DNA of 64,000 nucleotides from Achatina immaculata (GCA_009760885.1 CM019717.1:52840530-52904529); one strand, 5' to 3'; positions 1-12,545 are shown, numbered from the stretch's first letter. Notes: generated by a model from the sequence alone, not told the origin. Program-made: numbers and translations.

Positions 1-203
1 AGTAATGAAAAGCATATTAGAGAGAAAAGTTCAAGAAATAAAATTGCGTCAAGAATTGGATGTATTGTAAAACCAAGGGGTAGATTAAGAGATCCTTAGT
101 AACCAACCTTTTGAAAGCTGGCACCAGATGATATATATTTTTTTCCTGACCACTCCTCTCCTTTCTCCATTGCTCTTCCTCTTTAATGTATCTTCTTCTT
201 CTT

Positions 204-205
204 CT

Positions 206-242
<37 letters not shown>
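204..242. repeat. (CT)n microsatellite
   Basis: Uninterrupted CT dinucleotide run of about 20 units. Confidence 0.95.
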
Positions 243-247
<5 letters not shown>

Positions 248-429
248 CAAACTACTTTTCTGTCATGGTAGGAAACTGTGTCATAAAGAACGGCCATTCA
301 GAACCTTTTTTTAATCTGCGTTTGGTTGACTGATGGTCTCCCTTGTACTATAAACTCAGTTCTTTACAAAGGACATCTTCATTTAGACCATGATCCACAG
401 AGATCTTAGAAGAGTCACATTGGCTTTAT

Positions 430-627
430 CCTCCAGTGTAAGCCTAGGTGAATGCTGAACGTCGTGAGGTCCCAATACTACGAGAAAAACCTTTCCTTCT
501 CCCAACTGCAGGAAGAACCAGGTACCCATTTCTATAGTTTACTTGCTGGAACACCTCCAGCTGGATTTGAACAACTGACCTAGCCATGAGTGACAAGCGC
601 TCTAATACTACGCCACGCAAGCCCTCT
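430..627 (-). mobile_element. tRNA-derived SINE, antisense
   Basis: Minus strand: GCTTGCGTGGCGTAGTATTA, GAGCGCTTGTCACTCATGGC, then GTTGTTCAAATCC. These resemble tRNA A and B boxes, followed by GGGTACCTGG as in the other SINEs of this window. Transcription by RNA polymerase III is inferred from the boxes. Confidence 0.65.
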
Positions 628-724
628 GTAAAATCTACATATTCCCATATCTACCTCTTGTACACCTTCCTGTGTCACCTGCTCACACGGTAATTTCATT
701 ATCTTCCTTTCTTTCTTACTCCAG

Positions 725-980
725 TATCATGTTTATGTTGTTTGGTTTTCTTATTTCAGTATCTTGCTTATGTTGTGTGGCTTTTTTATTTCAATATCTT
801 ACTTATGTTTTTTGGCTTTCTTATTTCAGTATCTTAATTATGTTGTTTGGTTTTGTTATTTCAGTATCTTGCTTATGTTGTTTGGCTTTCTTATTTCAGT
901 ATCTTGATTATGTTGTTTGGCTTTCTTATTTCAGAATCTTGATTATGTTGTTTGGCTTTCTTATTTCAGTATTGTTATGT
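725..980. repeat. 35-bp minisatellite
   Basis: About seven units of TATGTTGTTTGGCTTTCTTA followed by TTTCAGTATCTTG-type sequence. It makes a false hydrophobic frame. Confidence 0.85.
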
Positions 981-1047
981 AATGTTCACAACGTGCGGCT
1001 TCTTTTATCAGCTCTTTTCCTGCATATATTCTGTCCTGAAGTGTGCA

Positions 1048-1127
1048 GTATCCATCCATCCATCCATCCATCCATCCATCCATCCATCCATCCATCCATC
1101 CATCCATCCATCCACCCACTCACCCAC

Positions 1128-1193
<66 letters not shown>
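1048..1193. repeat. Compound (ATCC)n-(CTAT)n-(CTGT)n microsatellite
   Basis: Three adjacent tetranucleotide runs that differ by single substitutions of the motif, open in all plus-strand frames. Confidence 0.95.
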
Positions 1194-1776
1194 GCTATAG
1201 AAAGAAAGAGTACAGTCAAGATGTTACGGATAGAGAAGTGAGAATGCACTAGAGGGCACGTTTTGCTTCATATCCTTGGTGCTGTTGAAGGTAAAACGTG
1301 TCTATTTTCCTTCCACCTCTGGAAAGTCCATAAATACTCCGATCTCCTTCTTAACATATCTCTCAGCGTACAGAGCGTGAGTCATCGCTGTCGTCATTTT
1401 CAGCCGATGGTGATCACATGTACAGAGACGCTGGCTTGCGGCCTGTATTGCGTAAATTGTCTCTAAGTTTATCTCAGACTCTGGTGTACAGGTTTGACAA
1501 TGTTATGCATAAACTACCCCCGGGATATCCAAACTTGAAAGAACAGTCTTACGACATCAGTCACACTCCTGTAACTTGACGGGAGCTTTGTCTGAATATT
1601 CATGGTACAGTCTTGCATCCGGATGTTTTTCCTAGCGGTACTTTTTAAATGTGGAGAAAAATAAAGTTTTACACCGCTTGGACGTCACTGACAGGAGTTA
1701 TATGAGTTATGTAGTAATAATCTTCTATGTTGCTGTTGGGTTTCTTGGTATATTTCCAGAAGGTAGTTTACCATTG

Positions 1777-2656
1777 TATACTGAAAATATAATGAGGAAT
1801 GTTAGAGAAGATGTAGACAAAGAATATTATAATGCCATAACAATTGGAGGTTATGACATACCAGAGATTAGTTATGCTGATGACACATTATTACTGTCCA
1901 CAACACAAAAAGGAATGGAAAAACCAATTATGTCAGTCCGTAAGAACAGCGAAGAGCAAAACCTCTATCTTAATGCGAAGAAAACTAAATTGATGACAAC
2001 TGACAAAACAAACAAGGCAGCTGAAATATATATCAATGAGGAAAAACTGGAAGAAGTGGAGAGTTTTGAATATCTTGGATCACTGCTAACTAATGATGGA
2101 GATACAATGAGGGAAATTAAAAGGAGGAAATCTATTGCTCTTCAGAAAGTAAAACAACTAAAGAATCTGTGGAGAGGAACAGACAGATCTACAAAAATAA
2201 GATTTTTAAGGGCATGCATCTTTCCCATCGCAACATATGCCTGTGAAACCTGGATACTTAACAAAACAGCTGAGAAACACATAAATGCCTTTGAATGTAA
2301 ATGCTACAGAAGAGTTCTTCATATATCATGGACACAAAAAGAACAAATATATCTATACTACAAGAACTTAATATTGAAGAAGGCTGGCTAGTAAAGAGGA
2401 TTAAACAGAGAATACTTAAATATTTTGGATACACTAAACGTCATGATAATCTAGATAAAACTGTCTTGGAAGGGTATATAATGGGGAAAAGAAAGAGAGG
2501 AAGACCAAGACGAAGATGGCTGCAAGACATCATTGATGATCTGCAAATGGATGCATCAGCAGCAGGCCATCTTGCTCACAACCGAGAGGCATACAGGAGT
2601 GCTGTTAGGGAGGCAAAGTTCCTCAAGGGACACGCAAATGAATGAATGAATGAATG
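1777..2656 (+). mobile_element. 5'-truncated RTE-like LINE copy with target-site duplication
   Basis: It encodes the C-terminal half of a reverse transcriptase: YADDTLLLS active-site motif, YLGSLLTNDGDT, then the KRKRGRPRRRWLQDI region typical of RTE/BovB-type C-termini. One frameshift near 2,300-2,390 separates the two frames. The 3' end is an (AATG)n tail, as RTE elements carry simple-repeat tails. AGTTTACCATTG stands at 1,765-1,776 and 2,657-2,668, a 12-bp duplication that fixes both ends exactly. Confidence 0.88.
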
Positions 2657-2949
2657 AGTTTACCATTGCTTTCCTTCCGGGCAGTGGCTGTACTAGTCAG
2701 TGATCGTAGCCATTGTCCCTACATTGAGATCATCTCCCTGCTATCATAGAGTGGTGACCATAACCAACGTTATCTGTCGGCTGCTCTCCCATTCCATCAA
2801 CCACCTGCTCCCATGGCTTCAAGTCACCCTGATCGGGGGGGGGGGTGGGCTATACGGGTAATCCACCATTCCCAAGGGTGTCCCGTTGACTGACGGAGGT
2901 AAGGAGGCGTTTTCTCCTTTGATAGGCGATATCTCTACCCCGCTAACCG

Positions 2950-4180
2950 ATATACTGCTTAAGAAAATTGAAGAACAAGGCAATATGGTCCAAGCTGGCT
3001 TTAGACAAGGAAGAGGATCGAGAGATCATATATTCAATATAAGATTAATAATAGAGAAATGCAGAGAGTTTAATGTGAATCTATATTTATCTTTTATAGA
3101 CTACTCAAAGGGTTTGATTATGTACACCAGAAACTTTGAGAAATAATGGGAAAAATGGGATTTCAAACACATTTTCTACAAGTAAAATCATTGCTGTATC
3201 TAGACCAACAAGCAGCAATAAGAATAAATGGTGAAACAACAACTTAGTTTGACATAAAACAAGGGGTCCGTCAGGGGTGCATATTGTCGCCTTATTTCTT
3301 TAACTTGTACACTGAAAATATAATGAGGAATGTTAGAGAAGATGTAGACAAAGAATATTACGATGCCATAACATTTGGAGGTTATGAAATACCAGAGATT
3401 ATATATGCTAATGACACATCATTACCTTCCACAACACAAAAAGGAATGGAAAAACTAATTATGTCAGTCCGTAAGAATAGTGAAGAGCAAAACCTCTATC
3501 TTAATGCGAAGAAAACTAAATTGATGACAACTGACAAAACAAATAAGGCAGCTGATATATGTATCAATGACGAAAAATTGGAAGAAGTGGAGAGTTTTGA
3601 ATATCTTGGATCACTGCTAACTAATAATGGAGATACAATGAGGGAAATTAAAAGGAGGACATCTATCGCTCTTCAGAAAGTAAAACTAAAGAATCTATGG
3701 AGAGGAACAGACAGAACTACAAAAATAAGATTTTTAAGGGCATGCATCTTTCCTATCGCAACATATGCCTGTGAGACCTGGACACTTAACAAAACAGCTG
3801 AGAAACACATATATGTCTTTGGATGTAAATGCTACTGAGGAGTCCTTCAAATATCATGGACATACAAAAGAACAAACATATCCATACTACAAGAACTTAA
3901 TATTGAAGAAGGCTGGTTAGTAAAGAGGAATAAACAGAGAAAACTTAAATATTTTGGACACATTAAACGTCATGATATTCTAGAGAAGACCGTCTTGGAA
4001 GGGTACATAATGAGGAAATTAAAGAGAGGAAGATCAAGGTGAAGATGGCTGCAAGGCATCGTTGATAATCTGCAAATGGATGCATCAGCAGCAGGGCATA
4101 TTTCTTTCAACCGAGAAGCCTACAGGAGAGCTGTTAGCGAGGCAAAGTTCTGCAAGGGACATGCAAATGACTGACTCACT
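2950..4180 (+). mobile_element. RTE-like LINE copy 2, decayed
   Basis: Same family as the copy at 1,777 but starting further 5'. QAGFRQGRGSRDHIFN and FIDYSKG (RT motifs) lie at about 2,990-3,120, GVRQGCILSPYFFN at about 3,265, and the catalytic box is changed to YANDTS. Stops and frameshifts break it (for example after 3,838), and the tail is ATGACTGACT-like. Non-functional. Confidence 0.8.
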
Positions 4181-4299
4181 GACTGACTGTAGTAATGACT
4201 TTTCAACGTCCTAGAAGACATTTACTCAGTTATCAAGGACACATTTTCTTGCATATGTTCCTGGCTTTTTAAGACAACTCTCATAATATCATCAACTCC

Positions 4300-4560
4300 C
4301 ATAATGTTATTTTAACAGACTCCCAAAGCATGTTACGGAGAATCAAGAGGCATTTCTTCCGCTGGGAGTGGATCCAGCTACTAGAGGGCTCTCGGTTAAC
4401 CAGATTTACATGGATCTACTGCCCAGGTCATGAGAGAGTACAAGGCAATGAGCAAGGAGACAAGCTAGCAGGCACTATACAGGGCAACCCAAGAATGGAC
4501 AAAGAAGAAATCGCAAGCTGGGAATGGAGGATGACATCTGACTGAATGACAACAATCACA
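4300..4560 (+). mobile_element. LINE RNase H fragment
   Basis: TDSQSMLRRIK and FTWIYCPGHERVQGNE followed by DKLAG match the C-terminal RNase H domain of I-type LINEs (the W-I-P-G-H-x-G-x-x-GNE-x-AD pattern). Only this domain remains. Confidence 0.65.
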
Positions 4561-5074
4561 TCAAGATGATGATCGAGTTAAGTGAGGAGAGGGGAAGCAG
4601 ATATTTTTTTCCCATAAGTAGATGTTTTTGTATGATTAAGGCTCACGCCGAAAAGTCACAAATATGTACTCGTTAAGTAATAAAGATGTTCCTAGTTTAT
4701 ATATTTATACATCTTTTCCCCGAAAGAAGTGGTTTAGCACAGGTTACCTATAACCAGTGTGTTACTGGCTCCATCAGCAGGCGCACACTTCAGTGGATGT
4801 TGGGGCGGAAGGCGGAGCACATATGCGGGATGCCCGTCTCTGATTACAGATCGGTTTTCTCATCAAACCAGATCCAGAACGAGGCACGTGTGCCCGGAAA
4901 TCTAGCAGAGTTGCTAGGGATACCAGAACCTTGTTGGGGAATGTATCTCTCCATCAGCTACACTTTAGAGTTCGTCCTTTGTGCTAGGGTTCACTCCCCT
5001 TTTTTTAAAACTCACCCGCGTTACCCACAAGGCAGTGGGTGTGTCTGGCATCCACAATGAGTATCTTTTTTTTT

Positions 5075-5238
5075 ATCTCAACGTAACAGGCGAACTTGTC
5101 CTGACACAAACCAACTATCTCAACGTAACAGGCGAACTTGTCCTGACACAAACCAATTATCTCAACGTAACAGGCGAACTTGTCCTGACACAAACCAATT
5201 ATCTCTACGTAACAGGCGAACTTGTCCTGACACAAACC
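5075..5238. repeat. 42-bp tandem repeat, four copies
   Basis: Unit starts at 5,075, 5,117, 5,159 and 5,201; core CAACGTAACAGGCGAACTTG then TCCTGACACAAACCA. Nearly identical units. Confidence 0.93.
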
Positions 5239-5559
5239 ACGTGAAGTTACTTTGAGTGTACTTCATTAGTTTGTCCGGATGTGGTTTCTGCTTTCATATT
5301 TTATATTCTGTTTTCGATATAGCTAGAATAATGATTATTCTCTTTGTTAACTGGTTTGTCATTTTTTGGAGTGGACACGGTACACAATTTAAAACGAGAA
5401 AACAAGCACAAAAAGATGAACAGAGAGAAATTAGAGACGAAGAGAATGTAAAAGTCATGAAATATATTTTCCCTCTCATTTCTTCTTCTTCTTCTTTTTC
5501 TAGAAAGGGCGTCCGTTGCGTTTCACGCACAGTTTGCAGATAGGATGTGATATCTGCGC

Positions 5560-5765
5560 CTTTCGGCTTAACATACTCTTCCTCGGAATAGTATATTTTT
5601 AGAATCTGGTTTGCCTTCTCATTTCGATGAACTCTCTATTGCCAGAGATACAACGTGGAGCAAAGTAGGGTCTTGGCCAGTTTTGGATCGCTAGCTCTCT
5701 ATGACCTGCTGAACACTGTCTCATTCAGCTTGCATGAGGTCATCTTGATCTCCATTTGCCGTCTA
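5560..5765 (+). repeat. Dispersed repeat, unit shared with 8,650-8,880
   Basis: GTATTTTTAGAATCTGG, GGGTCTTGGCCAGTTTTGG and CTCATTCAGCTTG have counterparts in the same order at 8,650-8,880. Family not identified; no coding frame. Confidence 0.45.
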
Positions 5766-5789
5766 TTTTAACCTCTTTAAGGAGCCTTC

Positions 5790-6390
5790 GAAGCTCAGAA
5801 CCTCCTTTTAAACATCAACAAACCTAAAGTAATGATAACTGACAAAATGAGAAGCAAACCTAAAATTACACTGGCCTATCAAAAGCTTAAAAACGTAAAT
5901 AAATTCGAATATCTACGAACATCTATCGTAGGTTTAATCATCACCAACAATGGCGACTGCGCAGCGGAAATCAAAAGAAGACTTAGCAGTTGCATTAGAG
6001 AAACTAGCACACATGAAGAGTATGTGGCATGCTAACAACAAGAGAACAAAGTTATGTTACTAAGAGCTTATATATTCCCGGTGGCAACATACAGATGTGA
6101 AACATTGATACTTAACAAATCACTAGAAAAGAGAATAATAGCATTTGAAATGAAATGTTTAAAAAGTGGCACTTAGAATAGCATTGATAGAACGAAAATC
6201 AAATAAAGAGATATTGATGGGATTAGGTGTCACAGAAAACTGGCTCGTTAACACCATAAAAATTAGAAAGCTGAGATACTTCGGCCACACCAAGAGACAC
6301 AACAGCTTGGAGAGGTTGATAGTAGAAGGCTTAGTGTCAGGCAAAAGAGAAAAGGGACGACCTCGTCGTAGGTGATGGACTCAGGTCATC
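5790..6390 (+). mobile_element. Highly diverged RTE-like LINE fragment
   Basis: Pieces read KPKVMITDKMRSKPKI, FEYLRTSIVGLIITNNGD, and after a frameshift LRYFGHTKRHNSLERLIVEG and KREKGRPRRR, parallel to the copy at 1,777 but much more diverged. No intact frame. Confidence 0.65.
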
Positions 6391-6419
6391 ATGGAAAGTT
6401 AGGGTTGAAAGAGGACGCT

Positions 6420-7291
6420 ATTTTTATACCAGACTATAAACTTTCTTTCGGGGCCCTATATATCCAGGTATATATATATATATTTATATATGAGTGATAT
6501 ACTGGTGAGATGGGTAAAAAAAATTCTGAGTTATTTTTGTTCACGAATTGTTCATTTCTCGGTATTCGAGTAATCATTGTGTAAGCGTACTCGGATACTG
6601 CCAGCTGGAAGATGCTCCGAGTACTTGTACGGTTCTGGACATGACAGGTTTAACTCTCAGACGAGGGTCGTGGCTTGACTGAGGCGGGACACGCAGGCCT
6701 AGTATGGCTCAGGACACTAGTTATTACAGTGTAGTTTACAGAAGAGTTTTACGTATCTGCGAACCGTTTTAGCCACATCAAAGCGGTTTGTGTAGCGTAG
6801 GCTCCTCATTTTTTTTTTTTTTTGCGTTGAATTAAAACTAGCTTTGTTACTTTCATTACTAGAATTTTAAAGAATATTTCTCGGACTTGCAGCCATTCAG
6901 AATAATTTATTTATAATTTCTGCTTCGAGATTGCGTGCACGGAACGAAACAAATTTTTGTTGTTGTTAAAGTAATAGAATTTGTATTTGTAGAATTTAAC
7001 ATAAATTTAACATATGTAACGTGTATTTTAATAATTAGAGCAGTGTTCTAAACTTTATGTTTAAAAAAGAAAAACAACAAAATAGTTATATATTTAAGTT
7101 TATATCTCCAAAACCTTGTATTCTTTTCTATTGTCTGTATATTTTAAAGTCGTCAAGAAATTCAAACGTTGTGGACAAAAATTCTGCTGCATAAGGAAAG
7201 CTACGGAACAAAACAAACATACTTAGAATTTTTGCTGCTGAGATCCAAGTTTCATTGATTGGCCGTTTAGGCTTCTGTGAAAGTGGACAAA
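6420..7291 (+). promoter_or_regulatory. Putative promoter / 5' UTR region of the secreted-protein gene
   Basis: This AT-rich stretch lies between the last upstream RTE relic and the start codon and holds no coding feature or obvious mobile element. An inverted CCAAT-type motif (GATTGG) lies at about 7,257, and AT-rich TATA-like runs lie at about 7,085-7,105 and 7,137-7,146. No transcription start can be fixed from sequence alone. An (AT)n patch at 6,470-6,490 and a T13 run at about 6,811 are also present. Confidence 0.3.
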
Positions 7292-7322
7292 ATGAGAACC
7301 CAAATCATAGCTGCTTTCTTTG
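7292..7322 (+). CDS. Coding exon 1: start codon and first half of signal peptide
   Basis: ATG at 7,292 opens MRTQIIAAFF and leaves one base (G) before the donor GTGAGT at 7,323. The start has A at -3, and an in-frame TAG at 7,268 lies 24 bases upstream, so this is the first possible ATG of the frame. Joined to exon 2 the split codon becomes GTT and the text continues VCVSSLTVA, giving a basic residue, a hydrophobic core and a T-V-A cleavage motif after residue 19. That this tiny exon, 20 kb away, completes a textbook signal peptide in frame is the main argument that it is real. Transcript data would settle whether further 5' UTR exons exist. Confidence 0.72.
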
Positions 7323-7792
7323 GTGAGTTGCATGTCTTGGTCACACTGTTCCAACAAGATGTGTGTTTATGTGTATATATGTCTGTCTGTCTGTCTCTCT
7401 CTCTCTCTATCACACACACACTCTCGATTTCTGGTTGTCCCAGTATAATTTCTAAAAGAAATAGTATATTCACGGAAACAAGTGAATGGGCTATGAATGT
7501 ATGAATATAAAAGTGCGCCTTTTATGTTTTTATTGTAAATTTGACATTAATCGTTATTTATTTATTCATCATCTTCCACAGATGGAAACTTCTAGTACTT
7601 ACGTCTCATTTAACATTTCATTTTCCTGTTAGATCTAAGCTGACCGAAATACAAGCATAAACCTGATCAACCAGACAGATATTTAAGTATTTGAAATGTT
7701 ACTAATGCAATTATTTTTCGAAAACAAATACCTTCATTGTTCGGTAGAATACGAATTAGAATCGAATTAACGCATATATATATATATCATCA

Positions 7793-8095
7793 TGTGCCGT
7801 GCCGACTGGCGTTGGCTATTATGCTTCTCCAGAGTACACGATCCTTCATGCAGGCCATCAGCTCAGTTGGTGATCTCCTCTCACACCATCCCATCAGACT
7901 GTCCAGTATCATTTCTCTTGGTCTTCCTCTTGATCTTCTTCCTTCTATTTTTCCTGTTGTTATAATATCTTCAATGCCCCCTCTTCTCATTGCATGTCCT
8001 ATGAAAGTACATTGTCTCTCTCTTATCTTTTTGACAAGGTTTTTTGTCTCTCCAGCTCTTCTCATACATTCTTCATTAGTTATTTTTTCTGTCCA
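7793..8095 (-). mobile_element. LINE 3'-end fragment (RTE-like C-terminus)
   Basis: The frame reads VKKIRERQCTFIGHAMRRGG, KIEGRRSRGRPREMILDSL, then IIANASRHGT and a TGATGAT/(AT)n tail. A near-identical fragment is nested in the I-type LINE at 16,074-16,321. Both sit antisense to the host gene. Confidence 0.7.
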
Positions 8096-8097
8096 GG

Positions 8098-8098
<1 letters not shown>

Positions 8099-8145
<47 letters not shown>
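8099..8145. repeat. (AT)n microsatellite
   Basis: About 23 TA units next to a LINE 3' fragment. Confidence 0.95.
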
Positions 8146-8146
<1 letters not shown>

Positions 8147-8639
8147 GTTTTTTTTTCAAGATAATTTGAATAAACAGACTAGTCTAAATAGAGCGGGTGG
8201 ATATTATTGCTAAAGGTATATGGACGATAAAGACAAACCAAACTGATAAACCGATGCATGTGATGTACAGAAAAATAGAATGGACAGATGGATAAACTAT
8301 TGTTTTTCTTGGAGCCTCTAGCAGAATGTTCTTTGCAGTCGATGCAGTGAATGTGCTAGAGCGTAAGCATAGTGTCGGATGGGGGGGGTGGGTGGATAAC
8401 AGCGGTACATTTCAAACCCCGAGTGGAGATAGATAATTCTAGGCAGGTTCCACCGCCTAAAGGACCATAGCTGTCCCTGTCTCGATGGCCGGGTTGAGCT
8501 TATTCCAGGGGACATCAGCGGAGAGGTAGGACAGGACCTTGGACCAGATTCGCTAGTCCTAACAACCTCTTGGTCGTCGCTGTCCCATGAGTGGGCGTTG
8601 GTCGCCTTGTATCGCAGTTACGCGTCTCTTCGGCCCTTC

Positions 8640-8900
8640 ACCTCCCACTTCAGCTTGGCGTATTTTTAGGACCGGGTTCCTTAGCTCACTTCCATCCCTA
8701 TTCACATGACCAGACAACTTAATGTGTAGAGACGCACCTCTGGGAGATAGAATAGGGTCTTGGCCGGCTATGGGTCGGCGGGTCTGTGGGTGGCTGACCG
8801 CCGCTGCCTCATTCAGCTTGAGTAGTACGTCCTGCCATGCCTGTTTCTGCCCACTTCTTCACTCTTTCTATCTTTCTGTAAAGCTGAACCATGCAACTCC
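8640..8900 (+). repeat. Dispersed repeat, unit shared with 5,560-5,765
   Basis: GTATTTTTAGGACCGGG, GGGTCTTGGCCGGCTATGGG and CTCATTCAGCTTG parallel the copy at 5,560-5,765. Family not identified. Confidence 0.45.
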
Positions 8901-9529
8901 ATCTGTTTTCTCCACCAGAACCGGTTTTACCAGAGTTGTTCATTTCTTTTATGTCTCACGGTTCTTTGACTCAACTTTGAGTGGACTGTCAAGTTCTGCT
9001 ATTCAGATTGTGTGACTTTGCAAGCATTTTCACTCATTGAATTCAAAGCACCGTGTCAAACTTCATGTTAACTGACAAACTTTTTGATTAACTTTAGCGT
9101 TAATTAACACACATTTTTAGATTAATTTTATAGCTCACGTCAGCCATATTAACTGATCTCTGAGCAGTCGTTAATCATGACAAAGAATATAAGTCGACTC
9201 ATATGGGTTAACATCTACAAATTAATTAAGTGATTAACATCTACAGAACAATAATATTTTTAAAATGTTTCAGCATCTTGTCCTTATTTTCAGCCAGAGT
9301 AGTCAACTTGGAATATACCACAGCGGATGAATAATGTAACACAGAGGATAGCATTAAGTATGCAAATTCTTGTCACAGACTGTCACACGCGTCTTGTTTT
9401 GATAAATGCGAAGATGTGATACATCTTGACGGAATATGTCACATCTAGCCTCCACTTCCTTCACGTCACAAAAAAAAAAAAACTTTTCTTGTTCTCGTTC
9501 GTGTATAGGATAAAAGTGCTTGCAAATCT

Positions 9530-9905
9530 ATGCCTGAATCTAACATAACAGCAGACTGGGGGCTCTTACTGAATCTAACATAACAGACTGGGGGCTCTTA
9601 CTGAATCTAACATAACAGACTGGGGCTCTTACTGAATCTAACATAACAGACTGGGGGCTCTTACTGAATCTAACATAACAGACTGGGGGCTTTTACTGAA
9701 TCTGACATAACAGACTGAGGGCTCTTAGTGAATCTGACATAACAGACTGGGGTCTCTTACTGAATCTGACATAACAGACTGAGGGCTATAACTGAATCTA
9801 ACATAACAGACTGGGGGCTCTTACTGAATCTGACATAACAGACTGGGGGCTCTTACTGAATCTGACATAACAGACTGGGGTCTCTTACAGGATTTAATAG
9901 CAGAC
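9530..9905. repeat. 32-bp minisatellite, first type
   Basis: About eleven units of CTGAATCTAACATAACAGAC followed by TGGGGGCTCTTA, with small variants. Continues into a related type at 9,930. Confidence 0.9.
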
Positions 9906-9929
9906 TGGGGGTAGGAGGGAAATGAGATC

Positions 9930-10215
9930 TCTGACAGGATCTACCACAGCAGACTGAAGTCTCTTACATGATCTACCACAGCAGACTGAGGTCTCTTACA
10001 TGATCTACCACAGCAGACTGAGGTCTCTTACATGATCTACCACAGCAGACTGGTGTCTCTTATAGGATCTACCACAGCAGACTGAGGTATCTTACAGGAT
10101 CTTTTACAACAGACTGAGGTCTCTTACAGGATCCTCCACAGCAGACTGAGGTCTCTTACAGGATCTACCACAGCAAACTGAGATCTCTTACAGGATCTAT
10201 CACAACAGACTGGCG
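9930..10215. repeat. 32-bp minisatellite, second type
   Basis: About nine units of GATCTACCACAGCAGACTGA then GGTCTCTTACAG, clearly derived from the neighbouring 32-bp array (shared CAGACTG and CTCTTAC). Confidence 0.88.
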
Positions 10216-10329
10216 CTCCAGAGTGAATTACTAGCAGTATAAATGGTCATACCAAACATTGTCATGTTTAGGACCAAGAGAAAAGATATAAAAATATATA
10301 AGGGAGAAATATAATAATGTGAATTGTTT

Positions 10330-12060
10330 CTGTCAGCAAGGTCTGAAAACTGTTGGCAGATAGGATAGGCTGAGATCTGACAGCTGTTGGCAGATGGGAT
10401 AGACTGAGATCTGACAGCTGTTGGCAGATAGGATAGACTGAGATCTGATAGCTGTTGGCAGATAGGATAGGCTGAGATATGATAGCTGTTGCAGATGGAT
10501 AGGCTGAGATCTGAGAACTGTTGGCAGATCCTGTTGGTGAGATCTGATAGCTGTTGGCAGGTAGGATACACTGAGATCTGATAGATGTTGGCAGATAGGA
10601 TGGGCTGAGATCTGATAGCTATTGGCAGATAGGATAGGCTGAGAAATGATAGCTGTTAGCAGATAGGATAGGCTGAGATCTGAGAGCTATTGGCAGATCC
10701 TGTTGGTGAGATCTGATAGCTGTTGGCAGATAAGATAGGCTAAGATCTGATAGCTGTTGGCAGATAGGATAGGCTGAGTTCTGATAGCTGTTGGCAGATA
10801 GGATAGGCTGAGATCTGACAGCTGTTGGCAGATAGGATAGGCTGAGATCTGATAGCTATTGGCAGATAGAATAAGCTAAGATCTGATAGCTGTGGCAGCT
10901 GGATAGGCTGAGATCTGAGAGCTATTGGCAAATCCTGTTGATGAGATCTGAGAGCTATTGGCAGGTAGGATACACTGAGATCTGATAGATGTTGGCAGAT
11001 AGGATGGGCTGAGATCTGATAGCTATTGGCAGATAGGATAGGCTGAGAAATGATAGCTGTTAGCAGATAGGATAGGCTGAGATCTGACAGCTGTTGGCAG
11101 CTGGATAGATCTGACAGCTGTTGGCAGCTGGATAGATCTGACAGCTGTTGGCAGATAGGATAGACTGAGATCTGATAGCTGTTGGCAGATATGATAGGTT
11201 GAGATCTGATAGCTGTTGCAGATGGATAGGCTGAGATCTGATAACTATTGGCAGATCCTGTTGATGAGATCTGATAGCTGTTGGCAGGTAGGATACACTG
11301 AGATCTGATAGATGTTGGCAGATAGGATAGGCTGAGATCTGATAGCTATTGGCAGATAGGATAGGCTGAGAAATGATAGCTGTTGGCAGATAGGATAGGC
11401 TGAGATCTGATAGCTGTTGGCAGATAGGATAGGCTGAGATCTGAGAGCTATTGGCAGATCCTGTTGGTGAGATCTGATAGCTGTTGGCAGATAAGATAGG
11501 CTAAGATCTGATAGCTGTTGGCAGATAGGATAGGCTGAGTTCTGATAGCTGTTGGCAGATAGGATAGGCTGAGATCTGACAGCTGTTGGCAGATAGGATA
11601 GGCTGAGATCTGATAGCTATTGGCAGATAGAATAAGCTAAGATCTGATAGCTGTGGCAGCTGGATAGGCTGAGATCTGAGAGCTATTGGCAAATCCTGTT
11701 GATGAGATCTGAGAGCTATTGGCAGATCCTGTTGATGAGATCTGAGAGCTATTGGCAGATCATGTTGGTGAGATCTGATAGCTATTGGCAGATCCTGTTG
11801 ATGAGATCTGATAGCTATTGGCAGATAGAATAAGCTAAGATCTGATAGCTGTGGCGGCTGGATAGGCTGAGATCTGAGAGCTATTGGCAAATCCTGTTGA
11901 TGAGATCTGAGAGCTATTGGCAGATCCTGTTGATGAGATCTGAGAGCTATTGGCAGATCCTGTTGGTGAGATCTGATAGCTATTGGCAGATCCTGTTGAT
12001 GAGATCTGATAGCTATTGGCAGATCCTGTTGGTGAGATCCGAGAGCTGTGGAAGATCCTC
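10330..12060. repeat. Large minisatellite with 761-bp higher-order repeat
   Basis: About 55 units of roughly 30 bp (AGATCTGATAGCTGTTGGCA then GATAGGATAGGCTG), nearly all with an AGATCT hexamer. The segment from 10,741 recurs from 11,502, an offset of 761 bp with the same order of unit variants, showing a block duplication. Long minus-strand frames here are repeat artefacts. Confidence 0.93.
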
Positions 12061-12289
12061 TTGATGACATATGTGAGCTGTTGGTAGATATTGTGGGTGA
12101 TATTTAAAAGCTATTGACAGGTTCTATCGTTCAAATCTAAGAACTTTTAACAGATCCTGTAGTTGAGATCTAAGAGCTGTTGACAGATTCTATAACTGAG
12201 AACCTGTGTAGAATCTATTAGATTGAGTGAAATGTGTACTGGTTCACTGCCATGCTGACCTCTGAAATATACTTCACTGAAGACTCCAC

Positions 12290-12545
12290 CACATTTTGGA
12301 TGATAGATTGTCCAACCGACTAGATTATACTATCACAACCGCCAGATATTAGACTGTTCAACCGAATAGATTATATTATCTCAACAGCCTGATATTAGAC
12401 TATCTAACCGACTAGATTATACTATCACAGCAGCCTGATATTAGACTGTCCAACCGACTAGACTATAATATCACAACAGCCTGATATTAAACTATCCAAC
12501 CAACTAGACTATACTATCACAACAGCCTGATATTAGGTGCTTTAC
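12290..12545. repeat. About 46-bp tandem repeat, five copies
   Basis: Units of CAACCGACTAGATTATACTA then TCACAACAGCCTGATATTAGACT-type sequence, moderately diverged. Confidence 0.85.

Noticed and set aside
672..1241. 189-codon hydrophobic frame followed by IHPS repeats
   Set aside because: It crosses a 35-bp minisatellite and three tetranucleotide runs; other frames are open as well.
5075..5238. CRISPR-like direct repeats
   Set aside because: Units are contiguous 42-bp copies without spacers, in a eukaryotic genome.
11501..12070. 189-codon minus-strand frame with QQDLPIAIRS phrases
   Set aside because: Tandem-repeat artefact of the 30-bp minisatellite.
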